A DNA stretch of 64,000 nucleotides, from the NCBI GenBank assembly GCA_963969345.1, contig OZ017766.1, positions 12,524,001-12,588,000 on the forward strand. The letters run 5' to 3'. Positions 46,761-57,000 of the stretch are shown one piece after another. The translations under genes were made by a program, and so were the position numbers. The notes beneath the pieces are model-generated. The model was not told the DNA's origin and made no database searches. It worked only from the letters and a program-made list of their open reading frames with translations. Source of the stretch: Turbatrix aceti. Lineage: Eukaryota; Nematoda; Chromadorea; Rhabditida; Panagrolaimidae. How positions within the stretch are numbered: the first letter of the stretch is position 1; every line of letters starts with the position of its first letter.

Positions 46761-46895
46761 ATTGAAAATTGTTGTTATAAATTTTCAGCTTTCTTAGATA
46801 CCATTTGAAAAATTGTTCTGTCTGCTAATTGAGATCTGTAAACTGTCAGTCTGCATATTGTCTTTGGGGGTCCGAATGCCAAAAACACCATTGTT

Positions 46896-49194
46896 CTAAG
46901 CCACGAAAAATACAACAAACAAAATAAACCATGAGTATAAATAATAAGAATGCCCTGAATCAAGCCAATCTGGTTTGTATTCCTCGTCGTTCTCGTCGAA
47001 TGCATCATCAGTAGTTGTGAGAAGAGTCGCATCCTGCTGGTCATCGTTGTTTTCATGATGTATTATGGGTTCAAAAGTTGTTGTAAAATCAATAATCGGC
47101 GGTATGTTATCGGTGACGGGTTTAGAAGTTACCTTGGACTTGTCTGGTTTGTGAATTGGTGCGTTAAGATTATCCTTGGGTTTGCCTTCTTCTAGTCTGA
47201 TAAAAATTTCGTGAAGTTCTAATTCTAAAATAAAAATTAACATTAATTTTTTATGAACTTTTTTTAATACTTACTCAAATGCATGTTTTGCAAAAAATAG
47301 TATTCTCCCTTCAGTGAAGCAGTGTGGTAGTCCACTCGCAGTTCGTAGCCCCTCCCTTTGTTGACTCTAACATACGTGACATCGGTCTTGCCGTTTCTAA
47401 CTGTTTGAATGAGCATTGCCGAGTGGAATCTTTTCGCATCAGGAGTAATGTCGCAGTACATCTTGGAATCTGGACCACAGTGGTGGCACGGGAAAACTGG
47501 ACTCGATACACTGTTATCCAGGCTGACGAGTTCAGCGTCTCCGTTTTTCGAGTAGGCAAGAAGCCAGCGGACAGTCCGACCATCGTAATCACAATTGGCA
47601 GCTGTGGTTGAACGGTGCTGGACGTGAACGTAGGCGTTGATCTCTGACGTCAGCTTAAGGTTTACCTCATATTGAGCACCCTGGTATTTAAATTTAATGT
47701 CAAAGACACAAAATTGAAATTGGACATTGTTGATTAGGAAGTACACTAAAAAATTAATATCGTACATATTTATTTGTTTCTTTTTTTCAAATTTCCTACC
47801 TTCGATAGATATCGACATTTCGTCCTGTTTGATAACCCTTGGAGCAGCAGCTACCGTATCCTGAGTCGTAAACTTGCATTGCTTCATGTACTCCATAGGC
47901 GCGAAAATGTCGTAAAACATATTGTTGTAGACAAAGCGTACCGTAAACCTTCGATCACTTCCTTTGTATTTGTAATTCAAAAACAGAGGAGAATACTTCC
48001 GTTCAGTTGCATTGTAGAAGAAAAACGGTTGTTCGGTATCTAAAATCAATTTTTAAACAGTAAATGACTTTGAGAACAACTTACATGCATTTTCGATTTT
48101 TGGCCGTTGGTAGAACTTTCCATCGAACTTTATGCTTTTCGTATCTTTTTCCGCTCCAATAAATTGGGGATAAAAATCGTTCATCTGCTTTGAATACGGT
48201 ATTGGAACTGAAAACAACGTTCCGCATGTTTGCTTTAAATTGCGTTTTTAAAAACCTACATGAAAGGTGAAAGTTTTTAACCATATTATAGGCCAGAGCA
48301 CAAGTCTGTATAGACTGTTTGATAGGACGGAGTGTAAAAATTACCGAACCCACTTTGCATATTCGTTCGTATGTACGATCTGGATGAACGTATACTTGTA
48401 CCATTACCTTTTCTGTACCGGTAATATACACAGGGTAGTGTGCCATCATATTTGGGTCGCAATCAGGCTTTCTCTAAAACTCGTTGCATTGGAAACTCAA
48501 ATGTTTGTAAATTGTCTTACCTTTGCGTCAACTTTGTATTCCCTAGCATAATACGTCAATGTATATGATAGGCCTCTAGATTTTGTTTTACCGTATTTGC
48601 AAGCCTCATAAGTAGTTTCATAAATTTTATGATATGCATCAATACCTTCCGACATGTATCTTCCGTATCCCGTGGCTGTGTTTCCTTCGAAGTGTTTTTG
48701 ATTTATCATATTAACTAAAAATAATATAGCTATTAAAATATTTTGAGCCAAAGTTTTAGACCAAAACTATGAGTCACAGCCTAAAACATTAATTTTTAAT
48801 TAAAAAATTCATACCATTTTCTGCGAAGCCATTTGTAACCAAAATGCTAAGCTTGACAATGTTATCGTTGTCCACGTAAAACGCCAATACCGACACAAAG
48901 CGGTTTCCATCGCCATTGACAAATTCAACAACCATCGCATTCAAACTTGACTTTTGACGTTTGCACCAGTCTTCGGGAGCATTGTCGATGAAGAGCACCC
49001 GGTCGTAGACGTACACCGAACAGTCATCGAGAAGTTCGGCCTGGAATATTTCTGAAAATACGAATCATTTTGGACACCAATGTAGGTTGACAAAACTTAC
49101 GCCCAAACATGTCCATGAACATGCTTTCGACAAATGCTGGTGAGGAAAGTAGGAAAACCGTCAGCGCAAGTGCAGAAATCAACGAATGCTCCAT
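46896..49194 (-). CDS. Orphan secreted or membrane-anchored protein, 633 aa
   Basis: Eight exons (49194-49101, 49051-48815, 48714-48521, 48473-48260, 48207-48085, 48039-47800, 47745-47275, 47224-46896) join in frame. The protein opens with a signal peptide (ISALALTVFLLSSPAFVES). A long extracellular-looking region follows, with scattered cysteines (LLDDCSVYVYDRV; YEACKYG; FPCHHCGPDSKMYC) and many aromatic residues. A Thr/Asp-rich stalk lies at ~545-610 and a hydrophobic C-terminus (YSWFILFVVFFVA) ends at the stop, as in a GPI signal or a tail anchor. No domain is recognised. All seven introns are canonical and short, so the gene is very probably expressed. Three 5' fragments of relatives lie at 32.4, 38.5 and 45.4 kb, so this is a locally duplicating family. 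Confidence 0.75.
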
Positions 49195-49771
49195 GCTCTT
49201 TGAAAAAAAAATTGCAGCTGAAATGTTTGTGTTGTTTTCTTCGACTTCTGCGCTAGCGGGAAAGATAGTATGCAAATATTTATTGTAAATTTAATTTTTT
49301 CTGTCAGTTTAAAAAAACATTCTCATGATTTTTTTGATTTTTATCAGGGTTTTCGACCGCTCCTGAAATCGCTCCGCTCTTCGCTCCGCTCCCGCTCCGC
49401 TTTTGAGCGGGAGCGGAGCGAGGGGTGGTAAAAGAAAAATATAAAGACCGGGAGCGGAGCGAGCGGTACGAAAAGACAAATTAGAAAACCCTGATTTTTA
49501 TGTTTGTCATGAAAAAGTAAAGGAAGACCCAAAACGCATGTTACCGAGTTCACATTTTTTTACCGGGTAGATAAAATTTTGCAAACACGGTATTTGATTT
49601 ATTGAACAAAATTTACAAAATTAAAAATAATTATTAAATTTTGTTTACCAAAAAAATACGGTAATTGCAAGCAGCGATCAATCATCCTTACTGTTGGTAG
49701 ATTTTATTCATAAATATTTATACTTTTGTATTGATTTGGGCAGCGTAGAGCAAACTGCCGACTGATAACAT
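49195..49771. other. Intergenic region with a MITE
   Basis: It holds the presumed promoter of the orphan gene and the MITE at 49345-49493. The remainder is AT-rich 3' UTR of the Sre receptor gene. Confidence 0.4.
49345..49493. mobile_element. hAT-type MITE, copy 2
   Basis: It begins CAGGGTTTTCGACCGCTCC, ends GAAAACCCTG and is flanked by an exact 8-bp duplication ATTTTTAT (49337-49344 and 49494-49501). The interior has repeated GGAGCGGAGCGAG and its complement. Same family as 8054-8239. Confidence 0.85.
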
Positions 49772-51227
49772 CTATTGCCATTGACTTCTTAACTGATTAA
49801 AATACATTTGAAATTCGGCATGCGGAGTCGGTTTTCGTAAGGAACTTTTTCGCCTAAAAAAATATTTTTAAAAATCAGTTTACATATTTTTTTTTTAAAT
49901 TTTTAAACGTTCGGTCACTTTCCATCGTTTTCTAAGTCTTTTAAAATTTTTAAACAAATGCCACTTACAATTTCAAAAATCGTTGATTAAAAAAATGCAT
50001 AACAACAGGTTCTGCAAAATACTTGGCAGCGATGAGCATGTCGTGTAACAAAGTCCAGATAACAAAATTTTCTGGACCACTGAAAAGAAAATATTTTTAA
50101 TTTTATACAAAAAAATTTTTTACTCACTAATAAATGCCGCTGATTGTAACCATGTACATTAGAATCGCCTGAAAAAATCCCGTAATGGTATACAAAGTCG
50201 TAGTTGCTAGCATAATGGTCGTTGTTTTGAGATTTTCATTGGTTTGAAATCTTTCAGTCAACTTCAGCTTATTGTGAAGCTGACATCGACGCTTGTTAAC
50301 GTAATACAGTATCCAAAAACCCTAAAAATGATCTAAAGTTATTAACAAGTTTGCTCTGCAAACCCTCTGGTAGATACAAAAAAATTATTTTTAGCATTTT
50401 GCAGGCATTGCTGGTAAATGAAAGCTTACAATGGTATATACAATGTTGAGAATGACGTACATGGTGGTAAAGAAAAACGATATTCGTGGGAATAAGAGAA
50501 TAAGTAGCTGTGAGCTTGGACATATCCACTGCAAAACACAAAGATTGATCGTTGGTTATTTTTAATACATTTTAAACGTTTTAAGAATTTAACCGGGTTC
50601 CTTTTGAATTTACTGTTTTAAAATTTTGTTTACTTTTCGAAATTTGCATAACAATATTTTTTTGCACATTTTTTTCGCACAGAAAAATGCTTCCTACCGG
50701 TATAACCAAAAGTGTAACCAAAAGCGGTCGATTCCGATGCCTTTCGTATGTTTTGAAATGAAAAGTACTGTAGAATCGTTCAAATAGCACGACAGACGAA
50801 TTCCAAAGTGGAAATAAAACCATCAAATTGGCGAATCCATCGATGACGAATTCTGAGTAGTCAATACGCATTAGAGTGCATGACACGGCTATGAATCTGA
50901 AAAAAAACAACTTATTTGTAAAAAAAGGCCTCCACGTTGCATGCAACGTGCAGAAAACCACTACGTTGCGTGCAACATGCAATACTTTGCCTACCTGAAG
51001 ACAACATAAAATTCACACCCGATGCTCTCATTCATGAGCAAACACCGTATATAAGTATGAAATAACTTATTACGATAGACAAAATACATTCGAAAAATAG
51101 AAGTAATAAAAGCGAGTATTAAAAACATCTCTTGAGCTCCATATAAAATAGTGTGAATAGTATGGTGGGATTTTTTGACCTGGGATACTTTTTCCAGAAA
51201 AGCTGCCAGGTTTTCGTCCATGATCAT
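49772..51227 (-). CDS. Sre-type serpentine chemoreceptor
   Basis: Six exons (51227-50995, 50896-50698, 50528-50430, 50321-50128, 50079-49969, 49853-49772) join in frame to 305 aa. Hydrophobic segments include MFLILAFITSIFRMYFVY, LMVLFPLWNSSVVLF, PLLVTLLVIP, ISFFFTTMYVILNIVYTI and TTTLYTITGFFQAILMYMV. Diagnostic Sre-like motifs are ERFYSTFHFKTYE after TM3, KLTERFQTNENLK before TM6 and the C-terminal YFNQLRSQW. Sre proteins are nematode chemosensory GPCRs. Length is slightly under the usual ~350 residues, so a small 5' exon could be missing; two in-frame ATGs occur at the start. Confidence 0.8.
50934..50985. repeat. Paired near-palindromes in an Sre intron
   Basis: CACGTTGCATGCAACGTG is a perfect 18-bp palindrome; 20 bases on, ACGTTGCGTGCAACATG repeats it imperfectly. 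Both lie in the first intron (50897-50994). Confidence 0.75.
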
Positions 51228-51708
51228 GACACTTCCTTCCCCAGTTTGCCTGCGCCGTAACCTGTTTACACAAAAATTATACGCATTGCAGAATTTGATG
51301 TAGTAATATGTAAGTTTCCGGCCTAGGATTTACAATATTGAATTTTCTTCTGCCTTCGTGTTACGGTGTACCGTGCAGGGGGTTGAAAGCGCGAGCACGG
51401 GGTGTGTCAAGGTAGAAGGCGTCCCACGTCTTACGTCTCGGGAAAATGCTTTAAAGTATGAAAGCTAATTGAATATCAGCATCGTATGTAAGAATGAGTG
51501 ATGTAAGCGCACAACGTCCAAACAATAAGGATGTATTTATTACATGTCAAGAAACATTTACAGATATTTATAAATATATGCAGAACTCATGACAATCCTT
51601 TTTTTAATCGTTTGCAAATGTTCGTTGCTGTTGGTTTTTTTTATTGTAAACAGAAAAAAATGCTACAAAAATAAGATTACATACTTTTTTGTAAAGTTTT
51701 TTTTGGAA
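51228..51708. other. Upstream region of the Sre receptor
   Basis: Presumed promoter; a GC-richer stretch lies at 51360-51440. No gene is seen. Confidence 0.35.
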
Positions 51709-51908
51709 NNNNNNNNNNNNNNNNNNNNNNNNNNNNNNNNNNNNNNNNNNNNNNNNNNNNNNNNNNNNNNNNNNNNNNNNNNNNNNNNNNNNNNNNNNNN
51801 NNNNNNNNNNNNNNNNNNNNNNNNNNNNNNNNNNNNNNNNNNNNNNNNNNNNNNNNNNNNNNNNNNNNNNNNNNNNNNNNNNNNNNNNNNNNNNNNNNNN
51901 NNNNNNNN
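51709..51908. other. Assembly gap of 200 N
   Basis: Placeholder gap. It coincides with the left edge of a repeat (51909-53090), so a repeat-induced assembly break is likely. Confidence 0.99.
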
Positions 51909-53090
51909 CCCAAGGTGTACGAAATGTGCGTTTACAGCTCTGTACATTTGCAAATCGATGTTTACAGTGATATACAGTAGTTGGAAGTTTACGAATGAAA
52001 TATATAGACAAAAACGGGAATGTGCAAAAAAATACAGAGACGAACGAAAATATATAAAATTTACAGCTGAAAAAGTAGAAAATTTCACGTTGAAAACTCT
52101 GAAATTGACAGCTAATTTTTGCATACGTTTGCAAGCATTTTGTTGAAATTTTTTCTCGGTTTTTTCAAACTACATAGATTTGATTATCTCGATGATAAAG
52201 AAGATGTCGAATTAGTTGCAAAAAAATGAATTTGGGGTCAAATTAGGAATTTTTTACTTTTTCAAATAAAATTTGTAATTAGAATAACATTTGAGCATTT
52301 TGATGTGTTTTTTGGAATTGTGGGACAATTTTTGATAAAAATCAAGTAGGGTTAGGAAGAAAAAATCCACAGATCTTCAAAATGCCGAGAAAAAGCTAAA
52401 TAGTTCAGTACAGATTAAAAACTAAATTTACTTTCGAATGGAATACTCAGTTTTTTGATATCAAATCGATAAATGGCCGAAAAAACGTTGTTTTTTTAAC
52501 TTTAAAAAATTCGGAACCTTTTAGAACATTGATTAAAAAGTTAACATCACCAGTTGAAAGAGCGGTATCTTTTTTATCCACAGTGAAATTTTCAGACACT
52601 TACCATACCTCATGGGCATACAGTAGCGATTCTCCCGAACCCTACTTGTTCCAATGCTTGAGGCTATGAAGTAAAGCACTGTTTAACAAATCGAAATAGA
52701 AAATCTTGTAAGAAATTTTTCGGTCTACAGAATGGTGTAACTCCCGAATTTTTATCAATTTTTTTGGCTTCGCAATTTTAATTCGCGCAACATGCACTCA
52801 TTTTTGGTAGCAAATTTTCGAAAATCGAAATTTAAAAAGGGGGGTCTGAAGGAAAAATCGTCTTTCTATTTAACGCAAATTTAGAAATATTTATGTTTTT
52901 TTTATAACGTTATGTAATTTTTGCTTCATCCGTTGGCGTTCTGTCACAAGTTCAACGCGAAAGACGTCAAGAACATGTAAATTCATAGATCTGTACATAG
53001 ACAAATCGTAAACTTCCAACCGCTGTATTGGTCTGTATTGCAAATATACAGCGACTGTAAATCGCGTTCACAGTCGACCATGGGAATTCA
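51909..53090. mobile_element. Inverted-end repeat with a nested arm of element B
   Basis: The first ~100 bases (CGATGTTTACAGTGATATACAG, TTGGAAGTTTACGA) recur inverted at about 52990-53085, outlining a ~1.2-kb element whose left end may extend into the gap. Inside, 52198-52860 is a diverged single arm of fold-back element B (GTCGAATTAGTTGCAAAAAA through GGGGTCTGAAGG). Confidence 0.5.
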
Positions 53091-53316
53091 TAATATTTAG
53101 TTTGGTGTTTAAAAAAGAGTCAAAATTAGTTCTGCAACATGCGCATACACTAATAAGAAAAAATAGGTTATTTTTTGCGCAGACTGCGACAAAAGTGTCT
53201 AAAAGGTTGCACAAGATGTGTCAGATTTGTCACACTTTGAGTTGGGAGCAAAAAAAGACACAACTTTTTCACACAAATGGCACACTATTTTTTTCCGTGT
53301 AGTAATAAATAGTGTG

Positions 53317-53366
53317 CCAAATTTTTACAGTTTGAAGTTCAGCAAATTCAAACTGTAAAAATTTGG
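53317..53366. repeat. Perfect 20-bp stem hairpin
   Basis: CCAAATTTTTACAGTTTGAA is followed after ten bases by its exact reverse complement. It lies in an otherwise gene-free AT-rich region. It could be a small-RNA hairpin or a remnant of an inverted-repeat element. Confidence 0.7.
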
Positions 53367-53503
53367 TTAAAAACTATTATAACAATCAAGAACAGCAACA
53401 AAAGAAATACCACACCGAACTTGTTTATTTATATATTTCATTTTAGGCATAAAAAAACGCAAAAATCGTCATAAATATAGATACTTCAAACCGTGCACTA
53501 CAA

Positions 53504-53780
53504 AATGGATACAAAACTAAGTAAGTAAGTGTCTATCTATCAATATTTATACATACAATCCGTACGGTGCATGTGGTCTCAAATCTGTTTTTATAGTTTT
53601 TCCAGTTCTAAATAACTTCATTTCTGTTTGTTATCTTTTCTTCCTTCTTTTTTCAGAAAGGTAAAAACATGCCTGCAGCCCCCAAACCAAAGGTTAGAAA
53701 AGATTTACTTACCTTTACCTACTTACTTTTAGTTTTTTCCTGTTTTCCGTTTTTCACAGAAATAAAAAAAGTCAGTTTGT
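53504..53780 (+). other. Possible tiny spliced transcript
   Basis: ATGGATACAAAACTAA precedes GTAAGTAAGTG, a pyrimidine-rich tract TTCTTTTTTCAG follows at ~53655, then a block with ATGCCTGCAGCCCCCAAACC, a GTTAG donor, TTTTCACAG and AAATAA. The splice signals look genuine, but the peptides are under 12 residues (MPAAPKPKK for the second ATG). It may be a non-coding transcript or a 5' exon of something not seen. Confidence 0.25.
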
Positions 53781-54017
53781 ATAAAAAATTTATTTGAAAT
53801 ACAATTCAACTCATTAACAACAGTGAATTCACATTTACATTAAAAAAATCTGTCCCGTATTAATTTAAGCGACAATTGAATTCAACAATTGAATCAATTT
53901 TTTCGTTTCGTCCAAAAAACGACGAATAATTTTTTTTTAAATCACTGGATGGCATCGTTTCATATGTATGTTTTTTCTCGGATGTGAGGAGCCGTACTTT
54001 GTGCGCTGTGGCATGAA

Positions 54018-57000
54018 TCACTCCCCAACTGGTACGTCCACGTAGTGATAACGCTTGAGCATGGCATACAGCACCAGTACGAGCGTAATAATTGCTACCT
54101 GTAAGTAAAAAAAAATTGTAACTTTTTTTCTACAGTAACAAAAAAAATTTTTTACCAAAATTGTAGAGGCAGCTACAAGAGAAAATGACATCTTTGAGAT
54201 GCAGACTGCGTCGGTGGAAGTGGCACGTTCAATACGCGTGACATCGGGGCAGTGATTAATTCGAGGTGGGGTTGCGAGGCTTCGGGTTGAGGGAAGCATG
54301 ATTTCAAGATCTGGAGACATTGTGTCAAAAGCGCCGTTGAAGAAATTTAGGATGTCGCGTCTAAAAATTAAAAAAATAGTATCAATTTTTTTTTAAAGTT
54401 TATGCTTTGAAATCCAAAAAAATGAAATTGAAACAATTTTACTAATTTTTCATTTTTTTTAAATTCCTATGCAAATAAAAAATTGTTGAACATTTTGACC
54501 GAAAATCTAAATTGACTGATTTTGAAATAAAAATAAAATTTTTTTAGGCATGACCCGTTTGTTTGTGGGTCAAAATTCCAAAAAATTCTTTAGGTTTTAA
54601 AAACCAAATTCAAACATTTTTCGAAAAAAAATTGAAACAAAACATCATTTTAACAAAAGCTTATTCTGCGAGCCGATTTACATTCGACGACCCCTCAATT
54701 TTTTCACTTTCAAATGTTTTGAGTCTAAGTTGTAGAGGACCCTATGGGCAGTCTATAACCGCAATATTAGATTTTTTAAAAATCGGATTCTGGAGATTTG
54801 GCTTCAGATGTGTTTTCAAAGTTCTCCACAAAAAAGAATGGCGCGCGCTTCGTTTCAGAGCAAAAAATCTGAAAATTTGTTTACGGGGGTTTCAGAGGAC
54901 AGGGAATACGACATCATACTCAAATTTTTTAAAAAACAACTGCAAGTATTTTTTTTTGCAAATATTTGAATTTTGGCGTCACAAAATTCGGCCTTACCAC
55001 GCCCAAAAAAAATAATCACCCATTTTCATATATCCTATCTGAAAGAGCGATTTTTTTGGCTCAACATGTAGTTTCCGTTAGAAAAATTTAGGGTCGTCAA
55101 AACGACCAAAAAACCCCCTTTTTTGCGCGTGCGCGCGCGCGTGCGCACTTCCCGCCATTTTTTTGAGGGGGTTTTTGGTCGTTTTGACGACAAATCGGGA
55201 CCTAAAAGGTGATTCCAGACCCTAAATTTTTCTAACGGAAACTACATGTTGAGCCAAAAAAATCGCTCTTTCAGATAGGATATATGAAAATGTGTGATTA
55301 TTTTTTTTGGGCGTGGTAAGGCCGAATTTTGTGACGCCAAAATTCAAATACTTGCAAAAAAAAATACTTGCAGTTGTTTTTTTAAAAATTTGAGTATGAT
55401 GTCGTATTCCCTGTCCTCTGAAACCCCCGTAAACAAATTTTCAGATTTTTTGCTCTGAAACGAAGCGTGCGCCATTCTTTTTTGTGGAGAACTTTGAAAA
55501 CACATCTGAAGCCAAATCTCCAGAATCCGATTTTTTAAAAATCTAATATTGCGGTTATAGACTGCCCATAGGGTCCTCTACAACTTAGACTCAAAACATT
55601 TGAAAGTGTAAAAATGGAGGGGTCGGGCTTTTCCCCTTATAGGAAAATCGGCTCGCAGACTGTCTATTAAAAGAGATTTTATAAATATTTATTTTACTGT
55701 TCTACAAATGTTTAAATTAAAAATTTTTTTGAACACTAACCAACCTTTTCCTAGCATCCGTTTTTCCACACTCCGGCTTCGGACATTTCCCAGAATCCTT
55801 ATTCACCAACGATATCCGACAATTGAAATTCACCACTCTCTGCTGAGGTATACCAAACGCTCTTACAAAAGCCTGCACCGTCGAAGCTGACTTGTATTCG
55901 AGTTCCGGCATAACCCGGAGATCATTTGAACATCCACTCGCATTGACCAAATTGTGATGAGAGTCAAAGGACCTCATTTGACAATCCGTAACAAAAAGGC
56001 ACTGATCATCGGGGAGATTCGTGCATGACCACTCGTGGATTACCATATCCCCGACCTCAGTGATCGAGATTTCGTGTCGAGATTCATCGAGCAGTCGATA
56101 GTTGCACTGGGGCTCGTTTTCAAGATCTACGGGAGTGACCATGGTTGCAGTGACGTTTCCGTTAAATGGAACCCCGTCGCTGAGTTTGATCAGCGCCGGA
56201 TGCTTCGATGCAGTCGATCCTGAGATTGGGGTTGTATGAAGGCATTTGAGCACGTAAAGTCGATCGTCAGCAGTGATGTATTCTGGGTGAAAAGAAATAA
56301 GCACGCTGGCAGTCAAAAGAATGCCTCTGGGATTGAATGTACGCGTTCTGGATACGCGACATTCCTGGTGTGGGATGAGGAGTTCTATTTGATTGTTTGT
56401 GACGAGAACTTGGTAACAAAACTTGTCGGGAGCGTACCGGAGATTTACGTTGCCAGTGAAGGTGCTGTTGGTTCGCCATTTGGCGTAGACTGCGTCGGGT
56501 GAGCATCTGAAATTTATTTTTAAATTTAAAAAATTGAAATTTTTTTTAGATTTTTTGAGTGTAAAAAAATTTTTGTCATGACAAAATCGAACCCAGATTG
56601 TCATTTTATTAAGTTTTTATTTTTTAAAAGTTTGCACATGTTCGTTTTTTTAAATCCTTTTTTTTTTTAAAGTAAAAAAAATTTCCCCTTGACGAAACTG
56701 AACACAGGAAATCAAGTTTATTCAAAAAATTTAAATTTCACATATCCATTTTTTTAAATTCGTCAATTTTTTTTAAATTACAAATTTTTGTACAATTATT
56801 AAAATTTGTTTTACACTTTTTTTTTGTCAAATTTTTTTTTGGCCACCCCATAAAAAAATATTTATGTTTTTGTTCAGAGCGCCATTTTTGTCATCGTACC
56901 CCATCCAATTACGTATGTATTTTTTATATCATGTCACCCCTTCATTTATTACCCCTTTCATGCCATCTCTCCTCTGCGGCACTTTTTGTTCCTTCAATGC

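Larger units (their letters stand above)
44523..46895. other. Intergenic region between MKS-5-like gene and orphan secreted gene
   Basis: The first 250 bases hold the presumed MKS-5 promoter; no X-box match could be asserted. A tandem CAGCATAAAAATCG repeat lies at about 45096-45130. The 5' relic at 45337-45518 and the duplicated block at 46141-46760 are listed separately. Confidence 0.4.

Noticed and set aside
54563..55015. 150-codon plus-strand frame
   Set aside because: It lies wholly within one arm of the intronic fold-back element and is antisense to the ZP intron.
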